A stretch of DNA of 64,000 nucleotides from Owenia fusiformis (Eukaryota; Annelida; Polychaeta; Sabellida; Oweniidae), in the NCBI GenBank assembly GCA_903813345.2, contig CAIIXF020000001.1, positions 34,319,366-34,383,365 of the forward strand. The letters are read 5' to 3'. Position numbers and translations under genes: made by a program. Every line of letters begins with the position of its first letter. The first letter of the stretch is position 1. Under the pieces are notes generated by a model, which made no database searches, was not told the DNA's origin, and saw only the letters and a program-made list of their open reading frames with translations. This document shows positions 24,146 through 34,610 of the stretch, one piece after another.

Positions 24146-26826
24146 TCACACTGTCCATTTCCTTCTGGGTGGTAGGGAGTAGTCCTAGATTTCTTGATGT
24201 TGTATGTCTTACACAGACACTTGATTACATTGCTTTCAAAATTACGTCCTTGGTCACTGTGAAAACGTTTTGGTACACCATACACTTGTATAAAGGATTT
24301 CAGCAAGACTTTAGCCACTGTTTCTGCCTTTTGATCTTTTGTTGGTTCTGTTACTGTCAATTTGGTAAAAGCATCAGTGATTACTAAGACATTCTCCATG
24401 CCATTGGAAGCTTTTTCGAGTAACGTGAAGTCAAGAAACACTAGATCAAAAGGTCTCTTTGCTGTTAATCGTCCTAGAGGTGTCACAATCTTGTGGTATG
24501 GTAACTTACCAAAGACACATCTACTACAATTCTTGATCCAATCGATTACATCATTGTGGATTTCTGTCCAGTAGAATCTTTGTCGAATAAGTTTCTCAGT
24601 TCTCTCTATTCCTTGTTGTCCAGTATAATCATGTAGACTTTTCAGTACTTCTTCCCTTAGCACTTCTGGCACAACAGCTTGCATTATGGCTCTGTCATTA
24701 TCATGCGATTTTCTGTAAAGTATGTTGTTGTATATTGAGAGATTCTTCAGCTGTAGCACAAGTTTTCTTTGACTCTTGGTTAACTTCTTTATAACTTTGT
24801 TTGTAGGTTTGTACTTTGTCTTTACCATTTCTGTGACTAGTGATATATCTTTGTCTTTCTCTTGTAGTTCTCTAAAACCTTCTTTTGTTATACTTGGTAG
24901 AAGTGTTGTTTCAGCTGGTGCGATTTCTGCTTCTATGGACATCACATTCGAACGAGTATGTTTCAGCTCACAAGATAGATCAGGGATTTGTGTTGTTTTT
25001 GTTAAATGTCCAATGACACTCATGGCGCTCACTTCAAATTGTTCTTCTTTATCGTCTTCTTCCTCATCTGAGCTATGTTCAAGTCTCGATAAGATGTCTG
25101 CTGCAACATTGGTTGAGCCTGGCTTGTATTTGATTTCGAAATTGAAAGAGGCAAGATCTGATACCCAGCGCTGTTCTACTGCAGGCAGTTTCTTTTTGTA
25201 CATGATGTATGTCAGAGGATTGTTGTCTGTGAAAACAGTAAATGTAGAACCAAGCAGGTTATCTCTGAACTTCTCTGTGATAGCCCACTTCAGTGCTAGT
25301 AGTTCAAGTTTCTTTGAAGAATAATTTTTCATGTTCTTTTCTGAACCTCTCAGGGATCTGCTTCCATAACTGATGACTCGGAGTTTACCATTCTGAAGTT
25401 GTTGCAATTCAGCGCCCAGTCCCGATGATGATGCATCTGTTTCTAGGGTAAAGGGTTTAGAATAGTCGGCAAATGCGAGTACTGGAGCTGTGGATAACAT
25501 CTTCTTCAATTCATCTTGAGTTTCCGAGCACTCATTTGTCCACAGTTTTTCTATGTTCTCTGTTTTCTTTTGTGTTCTCTTTGTTACTTTCTGAACTAAG
25601 TTATGGAGTGGTTGAGCTATGCTGGCATAACCTTTCACAAATCTTCTATGGTAACCAGCCATCCCTAGAAATTGTCGTAGATCTTTCAATGTTTTTGGTC
25701 GTTTCCAGTTAACAATCACCTTTATTTTCTCTGGGTCTGGTTCAATACCTTCTTTGGATATTCTGTAGCCTAGATATGTAACTTTCTTCTTGAAGAAGTC
25801 ACATTTTCTTAGTTCAAGTTTCAGGTTGTAGTTTTGTAGGATTGAAAATACTTTTTCAAGTCTTTCGATCATTTCGTCTACTGTCGAAGAGAAAACTAGG
25901 ATGTCATCGAGGTAGACTAGTAGTGACTTGAACATCTCGTCTTTGAAGGCCATAGTCATTAACCGTTGATATGTCGCTGGTGCGTTACAGAGTCCAAATG
26001 GCATTCGAAGATATTCAAAAATTCCAAGAGGTGTTGTGAAGCTAGTTTTGTGTATGTCTTCCTCTGCAACTTTTATCTGGTGGTAAGCGCTCTGGAGGTC
26101 GAGGCTGGAGAACCACTCTGCGTTGATCAGTGCATCCATGCTCTCTTGAATCCTTGGAAGGGGAAAAACATCTTTCTTTGTATTGTTGTTCAGGTTTCTG
26201 TAGTTGACGCAAAGTCTTAAAGAATTATTTTTCTTCCTCACTATGACTATAGGACTGGCAAAGTTGCTCTCACTTGGTTGTATAATCTTTTTTTGGACTA
26301 AAGTGTCTATATGTTCTTTCAGTTCTTGGAATATGGCTGGCGGTATTCTTCGATATGGTTCATTTACAACAAATCCTTCAGGAGTTGGTATTTTATGGAC
26401 TATTGCATCTGTGTATCCTAGGTCATTCTCATCGGATCCAAATATGTTGTGATATTTCTTGAAAAGTTCTGCTGTCTTATTATACTCCACTTCATTTCCT
26501 GGGAAATCTTTCAAAATTTTTTCAATTTGATCATTTACATGTTGTGGTACTGTAGTTGTAGTCGGAGTAGATTGTGCATCTTCCATCTTGTTATGTTCAA
26601 TTGTATTTGTGAGTTCAACTGTACATGTATTCATACTACATGTGACCCTGCAGCAGCTAACTGAGGCTGGTTGAACTGTTCCAACAGGAGTTCTCACAGG
26701 CAGGAAAACATTAACTTCAGATGGATTCATAATCTTGATCATTGAACAGCCTGATTTTGCGTCAATGTAGCCTGAGATAAGTACAATGTAGGACGTTCCC
26801 TGGTAATGTAGATTCCAATGGTTCAA
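24106..26826 (-). CDS. pol: Ty3/gypsy-type pol: reverse transcriptase, RNase H, integrase core
   Basis: A 906-codon open frame. The first ~100 residues are protease-RT connector. RT follows, with [10 protein letters not shown] (about residue 205), [11 protein letters not shown], the [13 protein letters not shown] block and catalytic YLDD at 305-308. RNase H shows TDAS (Asp 464), [16 protein letters not shown] and the NVAADILSR end. Integrase has a zinc-binding region in which the second His of HHCC is Gln (HDYTGQQG), then CSRC. Its catalytic triad is Asp799, Asp858, Glu894, with exactly 35 residues between the last two. The frame then runs out of phase and stops after 12 more residues. It overlaps the upstream protease frame by 65 bp in the +1 phase. 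The gene order PR-RT-RH-IN places it in Ty3/gypsy (Metaviridae-type) rather than copia. There is no envelope gene. RT and RNase H look intact; integrase does not. Confidence 0.93.
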   Translation of the reverse strand: MNHWNLHYQGTSYIVLISGYIDAKSGCSMIKIMNPSEVNVFLPVRTPVGTVQPASVSCCRVTCSMNTCTVELTNTIEHNKMEDAQSTPTTTTVPQHVNDQIEKILKDFPGNEVEYNKTAELFKKYHNIFGSDENDLGYTDAIVHKIPTPEGFVVNEPYRRIPPAIFQELKEHIDTLVQKKIIQPSESNFASPIVIVRKKNNSLRLCVNYRNLNNNTKKDVFPLPRIQESMDALINAEWFSSLDLQSAYHQIKVAEEDIHKTSFTTPLGIFEYLRMPFGLCNAPATYQRLMTMAFKDEMFKSLLVYLDDILVFSSTVDEMIERLEKVFSILQNYNLKLELRKCDFFKKKVTYLGYRISKEGIEPDPEKIKVIVNWKRPKTLKDLRQFLGMAGYHRRFVKGYASIAQPLHNLVQKVTKRTQKKTENIEKLWTNECSETQDELKKMLSTAPVLAFADYSKPFTLETDASSSGLGAELQQLQNGKLRVISYGSRSLRGSEKNMKNYSSKKLELLALKWAITEKFRDNLLGSTFTVFTDNNPLTYIMYKKKLPAVEQRWVSDLASFNFEIKYKPGSTNVAADILSRLEHSSDEEEDDKEEQFEVSAMSVIGHLTKTTQIPDLSCELKHTRSNVMSIEAEIAPAETTLLPSITKEGFRELQEKDKDISLVTEMVKTKYKPTNKVIKKLTKSQRKLVLQLKNLSIYNNILYRKSHDNDRAIMQAVVPEVLREEVLKSLHDYTGQQGIERTEKLIRQRFYWTEIHNDVIDWIKNCSRCVFGKLPYHKIVTPLGRLTAKRPFDLVFLDFTLLEKASNGMENVLVITDAFTKLTVTEPTKDQKAETVAKVLLKSFIQVYGVPKRFHSDQGRNFESNVIKCLCKTYNIKKSRTTPYHPEGNGQCELTTEHYIHFLQL

Positions 26827-27163
26827 CTATTCCTTGTCCTCGGAAACTTCCAGTGTAGACAGGTTCATTAAGTGCTGTAGATGGTGGAATAAGAGACTTT
26901 TCTTTCACTCTAATTAAGTGTGTTTTCTGGACTTCTTTATCTATGTTGTCATCTGGTTCCAGATATTTCAATATGTTCATTCCTATCAAGATTTCTGGGT
27001 AGGCTCCTGACTCTGAGTGTACTAAGATTCCGCAGTCTTTTATTAAGACATCTTTGATTGTTATATCTTCAATTAATAGACCCTTATATGGTATCTTGAG
27101 ATTGTTCGCAGCTTTGAGATCCAGCATTTGAAATTGTTGAAGTTCTTTGTTGAAGTGTTTCTC
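26762..27163 (-). pseudogene. Protease remainder after an in-frame UAG
   Basis: In the same frame as gag but after a single TAG at 27164-27166, the aspartic protease continues: a 12-codon segment, then MLDLKAANN, and ILIGMNILKYL (about 26,980), the hydrophobic flap-to-helix block that retroelement proteases carry near the C terminus. It ends in a stop at 26762 after overlapping pol, which is in the +1 phase. Either the stop is a simple nonsense mutation or it is read through at low frequency. The sequence alone cannot decide. Confidence 0.75.
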
Positions 27164-28516
27164 CTAGAATTCTAATGACATCAGGGTGACACTACTGCCG
27201 GAATCCATTACTCCAGTTGTTTGAATTTCTCCTTTTTTTATATTCCATACTGGTGTTTTTCCAACAATCTTTTCCATGTTTGGATGAATAGTTGTATCTG
27301 CTGTTACATTTGTTATCACTTCGTTTGATGTGGCTTCTGTATTACTCTGGTTGTCTATGTTTTGGTTACTTTGATTGTTGTTGAATTGGTTGTATCCTCC
27401 TCTATTGTAGTTAAATCCTCTAGATCTGCCAGAACCCCTTCTGTTGTTGTACTGACCCCTGTTCTGTCCTCGACCAAATCCATTGTTGAAGTTATTCTGA
27501 CCCCTAAAGTTGTGGTAGTTTCTTTGGTAGCCATTGTTGTTGAAATTGTTTGAGTTATTTTCAGAGTTGTCATTGTTATTTCGCTTAAGATGGTTGATCT
27601 CCTTCTCGATCTTTTCCTGTTTATCCAAAATCTTTTGTAGTGTAATTTGTAGTGATGAGTCATTGTCTCTTGAGCTAACTGCACTTGAAGAAACTTTCCG
27701 CTGCTCATTTTCATTCAACTCAAATTTGAAAGCAATTTCTCTCAGTTGGTGAAATGTGATGTTATTGTTCAAATCTGATATTCTCTGAAGTTCCCATCTT
27801 AGTTTAGGCTCATAGGCTCCTACTATCAGTTGTTCCTTCAGTAATTTATCTCCTTCTAGGTGTTCATGGCTTTGTTTTACGATGTCCATCAGCTTCATCA
27901 ACGACTGTGTATACTGTGATATGGTTTCATTGTGGTTTTGTTTCCTTGTGTAGAACTCAGTCATTGATTTGTGTGGTGATTCTACGATACCAAACACTCT
28001 CTTCAATGTTCTGTAGATATCCTCAGGTGATGGGTTGTTTGATAAATCATATATTTCACGCCGTGGATTTGGTCCTAAGTGGTAGATTATATAGTCAATC
28101 TTTTCATCATTCTTGTTGATACTCTTTGTTGCTATTTTTGCATCTTCACACCAGTCGTAGACATCTTCGTCAGTCTTTCCAAAGAACTTCTGAAGTTTAG
28201 GTTTGTTGTAAACAAGTTTCGTTTCAGTTGAGTTAATCTGACTTGTTTCCTGATGTTCCTTAGTCATGGTATTAAGAACTGTTGTGTCAAGATTCATGTT
28301 GTATTTTTTCTGCAGCGATGTAAGTTCTCTTTCAAGTTTTATCATTCTCAGCTTTTCTTGTACTTCAACTTTTTCTTCATCCTCTAGTTCCTTGGCTAAG
28401 TCATCAATCATCGCTTTCCTGATATCCTTTGGTTTGACATCCCCTGGGTTAGTCTCCTGTCCCAAGACAAATTTTTCATCCGGTGATTCAAGTGGCGGCA
28501 CATCTTTTTCAGCCAT
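27164..28516 (-). CDS. gag: Retrotransposon Gag with start of protease
   Basis: A 450-codon frame. Residues about 45-70 are charged and coiled-coil like. Residues about 105-275 match the retrotransposon gag (capsid) pattern, with FFGKTDEDVYDWCEDAK, EIYDLSNNPSPEDIYRTLKR and FYTRKQNHNETISQYTQSL. No CCHC zinc knuckle is present. Instead residues about 315-395 are rich in Asn, Gly and Arg with RGQ, RGG and RGSGR motifs, likely the nucleic-acid-binding part. The protease active site DSGSS (Asp438) lies 12 codons before the terminating TAG, so Gag and protease begin as one frame. The ATG at 28516 is the first in frame and follows AAAACA. Gag forms the particle that packages element RNA in the cytoplasm. 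Confidence 0.9.
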   Translation of the reverse strand: MAEKDVPPLESPDEKFVLGQETNPGDVKPKDIRKAMIDDLAKELEDEEKVEVQEKLRMIKLERELTSLQKKYNMNLDTTVLNTMTKEHQETSQINSTETKLVYNKPKLQKFFGKTDEDVYDWCEDAKIATKSINKNDEKIDYIIYHLGPNPRREIYDLSNNPSPEDIYRTLKRVFGIVESPHKSMTEFYTRKQNHNETISQYTQSLMKLMDIVKQSHEHLEGDKLLKEQLIVGAYEPKLRWELQRISDLNNNITFHQLREIAFKFELNENEQRKVSSSAVSSRDNDSSLQITLQKILDKQEKIEKEINHLKRNNNDNSENNSNNFNNNGYQRNYHNFRGQNNFNNGFGRGQNRGQYNNRRGSGRSRGFNYNRGGYNQFNNNQSNQNIDNQSNTEATSNEVITNVTADTTIHPNMEKIVGKTPVWNIKKGEIQTTGVMDSGSSVTLMSLEF

Positions 28517-28803
28517 TGTTTTTCATATAAAATGAAAACGCACACGCAGCGATATGATAAAATACTCTGATTTCGCGTTGTATGTACAAAACTTGCGGAA
28601 AATTACACGAAAATGTTTAAAATATATCACCAATAAAATACACCCTGTTGAGAATATGTATAATTGTCCGGGGTACTAGTCTAATATGACCTTATAAACT
28701 TGTAGTACTAGGACATGCACTATACTATGTCCAGTCTACTATTAATACAAAATTGTTACGTTTGAACATAACTTGTGTCTGGGCTACTATATAGAACATA
28801 CGG
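28517..28803 (-). other. Leader region upstream of gag
   Basis: This is the expected place for a 5' leader and primer-binding site on the minus strand. I see no sequence starting TGG that matches a tRNA 3' end near a clear LTR boundary. The block ATACACCCT at about 28,640 also occurs near 23,490, but similarity does not extend. Confidence 0.4.
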
Positions 28804-29660
28804 TTAAGGTCAGGGTGCATGATGGGAAATTTTCTGCATTCCTCAATTGAGTCACATGTTATTTTTCAAACAAGAATCACTCCTTCCCTTCATTGTCTAT
28901 ATCTTCCAGTTTTGCACAAAAAGTGCACTTATATGCCTAGAAAAGACTTGTGAGAAGAATGTTTTGATAAAGTGTATAAAAAACAAGAAAATTCAGTGAA
29001 AAAAATCAGAAGATTTTCAGAAATTTTTTCACTGAATTTTCTCATTTTTTATACATTTTACAAAACAAACCTTCTCACAAGGCTTTTCTAGGCACAGAAG
29101 TGCACTCTTTGTGCAAACTTGGAAGATGTAGACAATGTTGGGAAGGAGTTATTCATGTTTGAAAAATAACATGTGACTCAATAGACTAGATGCGAGTAGA
29201 AATGATCTTTATTTACATCATTAAATATTCAAAATTCAGTCGAAGTGATGTCATATTTGAAATCTACATGTAAAAATACATCTAAAAATATGGTTTCGAA
29301 AATTGTTTATCAATTTTGAAAATTTAATATTTTTTGAAAATGTGATTTCTAGTTCGGGTTGATTCCCCATAGACCCCATATTACAAAATCACAAAAAGTG
29401 AAATATCTTTTCTTGTTTTGGACATATAACATTTTCTTTTACTGGACATACTTAAATTTGCATAACTATTCGATACACAAGGGATATATGAAAATTGAAC
29501 CACTAAAACCTATGTAATTTAAGTTAAAGGGAACTTTCTACTATACCCGCCATGCTATCTGACCCGAGCGAGCCACCTGGTGGTGAAACTGGTAACTACC
29601 TACTCGCATTTGCGTTATTGAGGAATGCAGAAAATTTCCCAACATGCACCCTGTCCTTAA
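28804..29660. mobile_element. Foldback element with 45-bp inverted repeats around a 331-bp palindrome and a MITE
   Basis: The outer arms 28804-28848 and 29617-29660 are near-perfect inverted repeats (for example AGGGTGCATGATGGGAAA against its complement). Inside, 28849-29179 is one imperfect palindrome that starts GAGTCACATGTTATTTTTC and ends in its complement, able to fold into a hairpin of about 165 bp. A separate MITE (29188-29610) fills the rest. No coding frame. Confidence 0.75.
29188..29610 (+). mobile_element. MITE with AGATGCGAGTAG ends, copy 1
   Basis: Begins AGATGCGAGTAG and ends CTACTCGCATT. An inverted full-length relative of almost equal length lies at 45,091-45,514, sharing blocks such as CCCCATAGACCCCATATT and AAAAGTGA. 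A truncated end lies at 31,718. No coding capacity. Confidence 0.75.
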
Positions 29661-29907
29661 GTGGAGGTGCCACATACTGATGTAAAGTTGTCAAACTTAA
29701 ATTGGACTCTTTTATGCACCAAATATCAAGATATACACACTTGAAATGTAGACAATAGATAATGACTGGGTAAGTTGTGTGTTAAATGGAATACACAAAA
29801 AGTAATTTATAAAAGTCAACATGTATATTCAGAAACCAATGTCCTGGATACTATTTGGCAAGCTGGACTTTTATTTACTCACACCAAATACTACTAGTGT
29901 CCTAATT

Positions 29908-30868
29908 CACACTACCCTACCTCGATCGCGCATGCGCGAATCTTTTGGCTTTCAACCAGGTCGCTTTTGAGTATATCGACTGCTTAGTCAAAAGGTTAAT
30001 ACGTTTGGTGCTCGGAGTGAGTCAATATTGCTATTCGCTACACTTCAGTGGTGCAATAGTGAAGTCCATGTTCCAAGTTATATGATAGTTGAAGAAAGAA
30101 TGTAAATGATATCGTTTTAGATTTTAAAATATTTGATGTGTCATAGTACACGGTACACAGTTGCAAAAGTTGATCAATACAGGGTACAAGGAATGTAAAT
30201 TGTTCAATAATACAGGGAGCGAGAAAGTAAGCTGATTATACAGACATACTATGTCCCGACCTAATGTACATTTACGTTGCAAACAGTGAAAGTAATGCTA
30301 AAAAGGCCGCCTGTTGATGCTTTGAGGTGTCATCAATTGTTATTTAATCCAAATAAAGTAAACATTATTTTGTAGATTTAGTCATTAAATTAACAAGAAC
30401 GCTAGATTATACGTGTTACTAAGGTATCAAATTGAAATAAAATAACGAAATTAAATATTAACACGTTAATGATAAATGACTATCCGCTCTCAGTATTAAT
30501 GACTATCTGCTACTCAGAATAATTAAAATTGCCTGAACTACATGTGAAGAATCTTTCTATAGAACCCCTTGAATGGTCTAATTCACTACCGTCCTCAAAA
30601 ACTGATCATTCAAAATGTTTTATTCAAATTCACAAAAATACAGTTAACTAACATACTAGAAAACGTATCCACCTATAACACGATGACACGCAGTTTAAAT
30701 AACAGTTAACTGTTTTTTTTATTACATATCAATGTAACATTTTCGAAGGGAAACTTGCATGCTCCCTGTACGTTGATAGATTTACTGAAATGTATCGTGT
30801 ATTGCATTCGTGTTTTGCTTCACTGCGCCCACTATTATCTATCTTTGCCTATAGTGTTTTTTTGCCAA
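29908..30868 (+). repeat. Long dispersed repeat, copy 1
   Basis: 29908-30239 and about 30,600-30,868 match 53,848-54,182 and about 54,905-55,578 in the same orientation and order. Shared blocks include ACACTACCCTACCTCGATC, GAGTATATCGACTGCTTAGT, CACGCAGTTTAAATAACAGT and CACTGCGCCCACTATTATCT. The middle parts differ. No frame or terminal structure identifies the family. A segmental duplication or an uncharacterised transposon are both possible. Confidence 0.7.
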
Positions 30869-31592
30869 CAATATTCTACACACTGCTTGATGAATCAATT
30901 CTATGTCTGGTAGAACACTAGAAATAAATGTAAAATGTATTTTACGTTCAGAAATGTGGAATTAAACCCACGTCCTCTATTTGCAACTAAGCTGTACCCT
31001 GTTTCCCTTTTAAACGTGGTCACGTGGTAGGGTAGTGTGTAATTGACCTTGCTAGAAATTATGTAGCTCAGTTTTATGCATGGCTTCACAGTCCAAACTT
31101 TTATCAAAGTCCATGAAGTATAATCAGCTGATTCAAATGTAGCTATTCACACTGGCATGTAGCGGCCCTGATATCGATAAATTCTACACGCAATATAACC
31201 CGATTTTACACGAAAAAGCCTCGATATCCGGGCATTTACTCTTACACTGAACTGAAAATAGCATCGTCTAAACGTATATGTGTTGGCTTCCGGGTAAGTT
31301 TATCAACATTTATACTCAATTGAAAGAGCAGTCGTGCTGATATCGTGTACCAGTTTGATTAATTTATATGTGTGTGTATTTATAATATGATAGCCTAGTA
31401 ATACCGTGTCGTTAGAACAACTGCTAGATATCGAACTGATGACCTGAAATTACATTATTGGACTGATCACGCATCTGATATTAAATGATTAATTTGCATT
31501 GAATCTGATATTAACTTGCAACCAAATACCATGACTTTACATTTGAATGATAACACGGCCTCATATTCTAATTCATTATACGTCCATTGCAG
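30869..31592. other. No gene recognised
   Basis: Unique AT-rich DNA. CACACTGGCATGTAGCG at about 31,149 has an inverted match near 34,590-34,608, possibly marking the ends of a larger insertion, but the matched length is short. Confidence 0.4.
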
Positions 31593-31717
31593 GCCAAAAA
31601 TGTTTCAATGTGGATATTGTAATGCACACGAGAATACATTCGATTCGTATATTGATCATCCATCAATTGAACATGGAGATTTTCCTGTACTCTTTTCCCA
31701 AACCTGTGGAATAGACC
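31593..31717 (+). pseudogene. Possible exon remnant with one C2H2 zinc finger
   Basis: After a good splice-acceptor match (CGTCCATTGCAG, ending 31592) a frame reads KMFQCGYCNAHENTFDSYID, completing a C-x2-C-x12-H-x4-H zinc-finger spacing, then continues for about 15 residues until a MITE end at 31,718. It may be an exon of a transposon or host zinc-finger gene cut by the MITE. No partner exons were identified. Confidence 0.3.
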
Positions 31718-32003
31718 AGATGCGAGTAGAAATTATCTTGATTTATCCTATGCCAAGTAGGGTTTTAGGGAGATAAGTTGGTAAGATATATCCCGTATCC
31801 TGATTTTGAGGTTTCCATATCAAGAACCTCCATATCTCCCGCCATATCTCCCGCTTCGGTGCATACTAGTATCTTCCCACTTCGGGGCATATCTTCCCGC
31901 TTCCAAAAAGTGGAAATGCAATAAAATGACTTTGCATATGAATGATTTGTTTATTTTTTACACCTTGTACTACTGAAAACTCTACTTGGTATAGGATAAA
32001 GCA
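31718..32003. repeat. Truncated MITE end and palindrome-rich AT-poor patch
   Basis: AGATGCGAGTAGAAATTATC (31,718 on) is the end of the MITE family at 29,188 and 45,091. It is followed by ATATCTCCCGC/CTTCCCGCTTC repeats of unknown origin, which resemble the short MITEs just downstream. Confidence 0.45.
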
Positions 32004-32141
32004 GTTATGTACGGTCGGTTTGGATATTGGGTTCATCCCTCGTGAGATATGCACATCTACTTTCGGTCTCTACGGTCCCTCAGGTAGATATGATATCTCC
32101 CTCTGGATAAACCCAATATCCAAAACCTCCCAGTACATAAC
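32004..32141 (+). mobile_element. Short MITE with GTTATGTAC... inverted ends, copy 1
   Basis: Begins GTTATGTACGGTCGGTTTGG and ends with an inverted relative (CCAAAACCTCCCAGTACATA then AC). It spans only 138 bp and has no coding frame. A diverged relative is at about 33,571-33,716 with the same end CCAAAACCTCCCAGTGCATA. Confidence 0.65.
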
Positions 32142-32147
32142 CCTTAT

Positions 32148-32727
32148 TTATCCCGTGGTTACAAGGATATAGATCGAATATCACGTGATATAATTGATAC
32201 GTGGATGAAGATATCATATTTTAGCAAACAATTCCCAAATCATCGAATATCACTTTTGAAACCATCGAATATCACTTTTTGAAAGGTGATATTCGATGGT
32301 TTCAAAAGTGATATTCGATGGTTTTGATTTTTTCAATTTTTTTATTAATTCAGCAAAACGATTGTTTACATATTTTTTATTTTTTTCATTGGATCTTGTT
32401 TTTACGGCGTTCGCATTAAATACGAACCACTCTGTTACGTCACGTATATGACGTTCGTTGAATTATCGCAATCAAAATGTTAGACGAAATGGAATTTCCA
32501 TTGCAATTTATCTGACTATTCAATGTTCGCTGGATAATAATTCCCAATGGGACAATCCTATGGTTTTTCAAAAATATCACTTATATCCACTCATGGATAT
32601 CAGTATCTTCACTCACTCGCTGCGCTCACTCGCGAAGATATCAATATCCACTCATGGATATAAGTGATATTTTTTCAAAGCCATTTCAAAGTGATATTCG
32701 ATCTATATCCTGGCAACCATGGGATAA
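32148..32727 (+). mobile_element. Palindrome-rich DNA element with 37-bp inverted repeats
   Basis: Ends 32148-32184 and 32691-32727 pair at about 34 of 37 positions and begin TTATCCC. Inside are two further strong hairpins: ACCATCGAATATCAC with its complement (about 32,259-32,322), and a large one around 32,560-32,690 built on ATATCACTTATATCCACTC. It is non-coding, so probably a non-autonomous transposon. Confidence 0.7.
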
Positions 32728-32747
32728 AGCTTTACGTCCCGCTCCGA

Positions 32748-32774
32748 GCGGGCAGATATAGTATATCTGCCCGC
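32748..32774. repeat. Perfect 13-bp hairpin
   Basis: GCGGGCAGATATA and TATATCTGCCCGC are separated by a single G. It lies just outside the preceding element and is unusually GC-rich for this region. Function unknown. Confidence 0.8.
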
Positions 32775-33178
32775 TACGTCATAATCGCCGCTCGCATATT
32801 TGTTCATAATTTGTATAACGTTCGCGGAATGACTGTAAACGGCAATGGAGAAAACACAGACAATCGTGGTCTGTTTGATGGTTAAAAAAGGGAAGGAGCA
32901 TCCACTTTAAGTCGAGCCTCTCTCCGAAACGCAATCTTAGGGATCCCTGGTAATATTTTGTGCTTTAATGAGAAAATATACAATAATGAACAAATGGAGC
33001 AAATATTGTGAAGAAATACTCACGATAAAGATGTTAGTCTGACGATTGTTCATTCAATTGCTCATTCGGTTCGCCGGTAAACACATTTTTTTGAAGATTT
33101 CTAAATTTAGAATGTCACGTGACTTACTAAAAAGAAGTTTGAATAAATCCCCTTTAATTACGCTCATACGTAACCATT

Positions 33179-33250
33179 GCCCGGGTGGCTCAGTGGCAGA
33201 GTGCTCGCCTCTCACTTTGACGGTTCGGGTTCGAATTCCGGCTTCGTCTT
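33179..33250 (+). tRNA. tRNA-like sequence (Glu-CTC-like loop), probably a pseudogene or SINE head
   Basis: Has a good A box (TGGCTCAGTGG, 33186-33196) and B box (GGTTCGAATTC, 33228-33238) at tRNA spacing, a T-arm that pairs (TCGGG/TCCGG with wobbles) and an anticodon loop CTCTCAC with CTC at the anticodon position. The anticodon stem and acceptor stem pair poorly, so I do not think it is a functional tRNA gene. Confidence 0.45.
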
Positions 33251-33570
33251 ATTTATTGTTTTAAGTTAATGGTTATGCTTTGATTTTACGCTTAAAAAAC
33301 GTTTATATCTACGTCAAATTTATATTTAAGCATTTATTATCTGTTCAGTCGTATAAAAATGGAAAAATTATTTATGTTCGTTTTGGAGAGAGGTATAGGT
33401 TTAATCAATAAAAAATTCGAGAAAATAAATATGGGCGGAATATTTGAGAGAACATGAAAATCCGCCCACGGCCAAGAAAACAAAACTGGACATGAATATT
33501 CTAAAATATTTCCACGATTTAATAATGTGAACCAGATGACCAAGATTGGTATGGGATGAACATATTATCC

Positions 33571-33716
33571 TATAGTCGGTTCAGGATATTGGGATTATCC
33601 CTTGGCCAATAAGGGATAATTGGTCCCTTCGGTCCGAGGGACCGAAGGGACCAAGGGAAGATATATTATATATCCCTCGGGATATTCCCTGTATCCAAAA
33701 CCTCCCAGTGCATAAC
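33571..33716 (+). mobile_element. Short MITE, copy 2, with a perfect internal hairpin
   Basis: A diverged relative of 32,004-32,141 by its ends. Its centre is a perfect 14-bp hairpin, GGTCCCTTCGGTCC (33622-33635) and GGACCGAAGGGACC (33639-33652), with loop GAG. The hairpin arm and the outer inverted repeat together make almost the whole element self-complementary. Confidence 0.65.
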
Positions 33717-34610
33717 TGTTGTATATAGTTTAGCATGATATGTACTTCTTTCTGTAACTGGAATACGATTCTAAATATACATATGTTTCAAATTTTTTGC
33801 TTTTGTCTTTGGAGGCTAAAGATAGATTAAAGTAAGTGTTAATTCTGACTTATCTGCTTATAATATGATTGTTATTGTGTCTCATAAGCCTTTGGAGGCT
33901 GGCCGTATAATTACGGGTGACACTGTAATAAATAAATAAATAAATAAATAAAATAAAATATACAAGCAACACATACGTATTCCCGGGGAACCATAAATAT
34001 TTTGTGTAGGGTGTGGACATTTTTCTTTTCATTTCTCTAAAATCAGATTATTCTCATAAAATTCATACAAAGTTGGGCCTAAGCCTCTATTTTCGTATTC
34101 TGCATGTTAAGATATTTATAATGTAAAAACTAAGAGATAAATTCAATGTCTTCAGTTGAGAATAAGTATAAGGTAAATGTGTGAATTCTGCTTGTTGTTG
34201 CACTATTTTTATAATAAACAAGGTTCGATACGCAACACTGAATAGACTGCAGTCATAGCTTAGTTGTAAAGAAAACAAAAGAAGTTGGGACGTGGTCATG
34301 CTTGAATACGATTTTAAATATATTGCCGTTTACATTTGTTGAAATCGGCCTGTATTAATTTCAACAGGTGATCGGTGTACAAGGGCATATATTTGAGTTA
34401 TTGGTTTAATGAGAAGTATGACCTATGAGTGGGTAATGTTTTACAAATGCATGAAACAAATACTCCAATGGCCTAATCTCAATTTTCCTGCATAAACCTT
34501 TACATTGAAATGATGGTCATTTGCTCTCTAACTTCCGCACCGCATACGTAACTTCGTAACAATTCAATAAGCCAAGACAGGACCGCTATAATCGCTACAT
34601 GCCAGTGTAT
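33717..34610. other. LINE/SINE-type 3' tail and otherwise no gene
   Basis: The sequence GGCCGTATAATTACGGGTGA followed by CACTG and (TAAA)n (about 33,900-33,957) looks like the 3' end and tail of a LINE or SINE, but nothing upstream is recognisable. The remainder to 34,610 is unique AT-rich DNA. Confidence 0.4.

Noticed and set aside
24776-25324. A 182-codon plus-strand frame inside the retrotransposon
   Set aside because: It lies antisense to RNase H and integrase of the Ty3-type element, which has clear motifs. This is a shadow frame.
27355-27714. A threonine-rich 119-codon minus-strand frame
   Set aside because: An alternative frame of the Asn/Gly/Arg-rich part of gag.
33179-33250. A functional tRNA-Glu gene
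   Set aside because: A and B boxes are good, but acceptor and anticodon stems do not pair well. A pseudogene or SINE head is more likely.
31149-34608. A 3.46-kb element bounded by CACTGGCATGTAGCG and its complement
   Set aside because: The inverted match is short (15 bases, then broken), and nothing else supports these as element ends.
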